From Treponema sp. (GTDB lineage Bacteria; Spirochaetota; Spirochaetia; Treponematales; Treponemataceae), in contig JAFZOJ010000052.1 in NCBI GenBank assembly GCA_017550685.1, positions 1-41,085 of the forward strand: DNA of 41,085 nucleotides, written 5' to 3'. Below the pieces are notes generated by a model. The model made no database searches, was not told the origin of the DNA, and saw nothing but the letters and a program-made list of their open reading frames with translations. Position 1 is the first letter of the stretch. Every line of letters begins with the position of its first letter. The translations under genes and the position numbers were made by a program. Positions 40,856-41,085 of the stretch are shown in pieces.

Positions 40856-40888
40856 GTAGGTATGACTATTGGTGGTGTAAAAGAGTAA
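40856..40888 (+). pseudogene. Duplicated last 11 codons of the LplC-type permease
   Basis: This 33-base stretch equals the end of the permease gene (40743-40775) at 30 of 33 positions and encodes the same VGMTIGGVKE plus stop. All three differences are at third codon positions (ACA/ACT, GGA/GGT, GTT/GTA). It has no start and is a fragment. Confidence 0.85.
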
Positions 40889-40892
40889 AACC

Positions 40893-40916
40893 GTCATCCC
40901 GAACTTGTTTCGGGAT
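40893..40916. repeat. REP-like palindrome after the duplicated permease end
   Basis: GTCATCCCGAAC-TTG-TTTCGGGAT, reverse of the unit at 2646-2672. Confidence 0.75.
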
Positions 40917-40920
40917 CTAT

Positions 40921-40955
40921 AAAACGTCATTGCATATGCAATGACGTTTTTTTTT
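40921..40955 (+). terminator. Terminator of the sugar transporter operon
   Basis: AAAACGTCATTGCAT/ATGCAATGACGTTTT is a perfect 15-bp palindrome (40921-40950) followed by a T-run. Confidence 0.85.
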
Positions 40956-40974
40956 GCCCCATATAAAAAAAATC

Positions 40975-41003
40975 TAAACAAATAGCAAATTATGGTTTAT
41001 AAT
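40975..41003 (+). promoter_or_regulatory. Promoter of the gene entering the window's right edge
   Basis: TAAACA (40975-40980), 17 bases, TATAAT (40998-41003). The -10 is perfect. Confidence 0.5.
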
Positions 41004-41012
41004 TGTAATACT

Positions 41013-41085
41013 GTGGTAGTACCTGCAATTTATCTTGCGGCATTTTTAGTTTCTCTTATAGAAATAATTCTTTTTTACGAAAGTA
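41013..41085 (+). CDS. Start of a membrane protein (partial, 5' end)
   Basis: From GTG 41013 the frame stays open to the end of the window and encodes a hydrophobic N-terminus (VVVPAIYLAAFLVSLIEIILFYES). The same frame has an ATG at 40992, but that lies before the -10 box. GTG is nine bases after the -10, giving a leader of at most three bases. The family cannot be told from 24 residues. Confidence 0.4.
   Translation, partial: MVVPAIYLAAFLVSLIEIILFYES

Noticed and set aside
40992..40994. ATG as start of the gene at the right edge
   Set aside because: It lies upstream of the perfect -10 box at 40998-41003, so a transcript from that promoter would not contain it.
1..41085. tRNA genes, rRNA genes, CRISPR arrays, transposases, phage genes
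   Set aside because: Looked for on both strands by eye; no cloverleaf with a CCA-type end, no regular spacer array and no such protein was found.

Overview
The window looks like a chromosomal segment of a gut- or rumen-type Treponema (Spirochaetes). The main evidence is a spirochaete-type periplasmic flagellin (FlaB), a lipoprotein alpha-2-macroglobulin paired with PBP1C, an [FeFe]-hydrogenase of the NAD(P)-linked type, and a xylan/xylo-oligosaccharide gene cluster. No rRNA, tRNA, CRISPR array, transposase or phage gene was found. Base composition is moderate to AT-rich, and about 90% is coding.

Layout. 1-1955: 3' end of a NuoF/HndC-like subunit and the complete catalytic [FeFe]-hydrogenase subunit. 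2136-3810: STAS anti-sigma-factor antagonist and convergent flagellin flaB, with a mosaic of flaB fragments and repeats between them. 4170-14160: a long plus-strand run with an S41 protease, rsmE, a WecG-like protein, a TrmJ-like methyltransferase, a membrane protein of unknown function, a Nif3-like protein, lspA, a small membrane protein, mtnN, luxS, a double-DUF1538 membrane protein and a double P-II-like protein. 14162-24063: minus-strand block pbpC, alpha-2-macroglobulin, a membrane protein and a BtuD-like ATPase. 24193-27833: plus-strand PadR / HAAS-domain / DUF4097-like / GH43 block. 27814-30416: minus-strand pyrE-btuF-btuC. 30480-40775: stand-alone MetH-activation-domain protein, GH10 xylanase lipoprotein, GH43, AraC regulator, type-B carboxylesterase, and an LplABC-type sugar ABC transporter lacking its own ATPase.

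How the genes may work together. Xylan is probably cut outside the cell by the GH10 lipoprotein. Oligosaccharides would enter through the CUT1 transporter and be trimmed by two GH43 enzymes and an esterase, none of which has a signal peptide. MtnN and LuxS recycle S-adenosylhomocysteine to homocysteine. A BtuFCD-like importer and a MetH-activation-domain protein point to B12-dependent methionine synthesis. Fermentative H2 metabolism is served by the hydrogenase.

Most unusual points. (i) A dispersed GGTCCCTGAG..TCGAAGGG palindromic repeat sits in frame inside rsmE (twice) and the DUF1538 gene. (ii) The 3' ends of flaB and of the last permease gene are each repeated just downstream or alongside, with hairpin repeats in between. 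(iii) A two-domain P-II-like protein, with an ideal internal ribosome-binding site before its second domain, lies next to a two-domain DUF1538 membrane protein. (iv) Several genes have an extended -10 box exactly 6-7 nt before the start codon, which predicts leaderless mRNAs. (v) The BtuD-like ATPase gene is separated from btuFC by an opposing PadR block.
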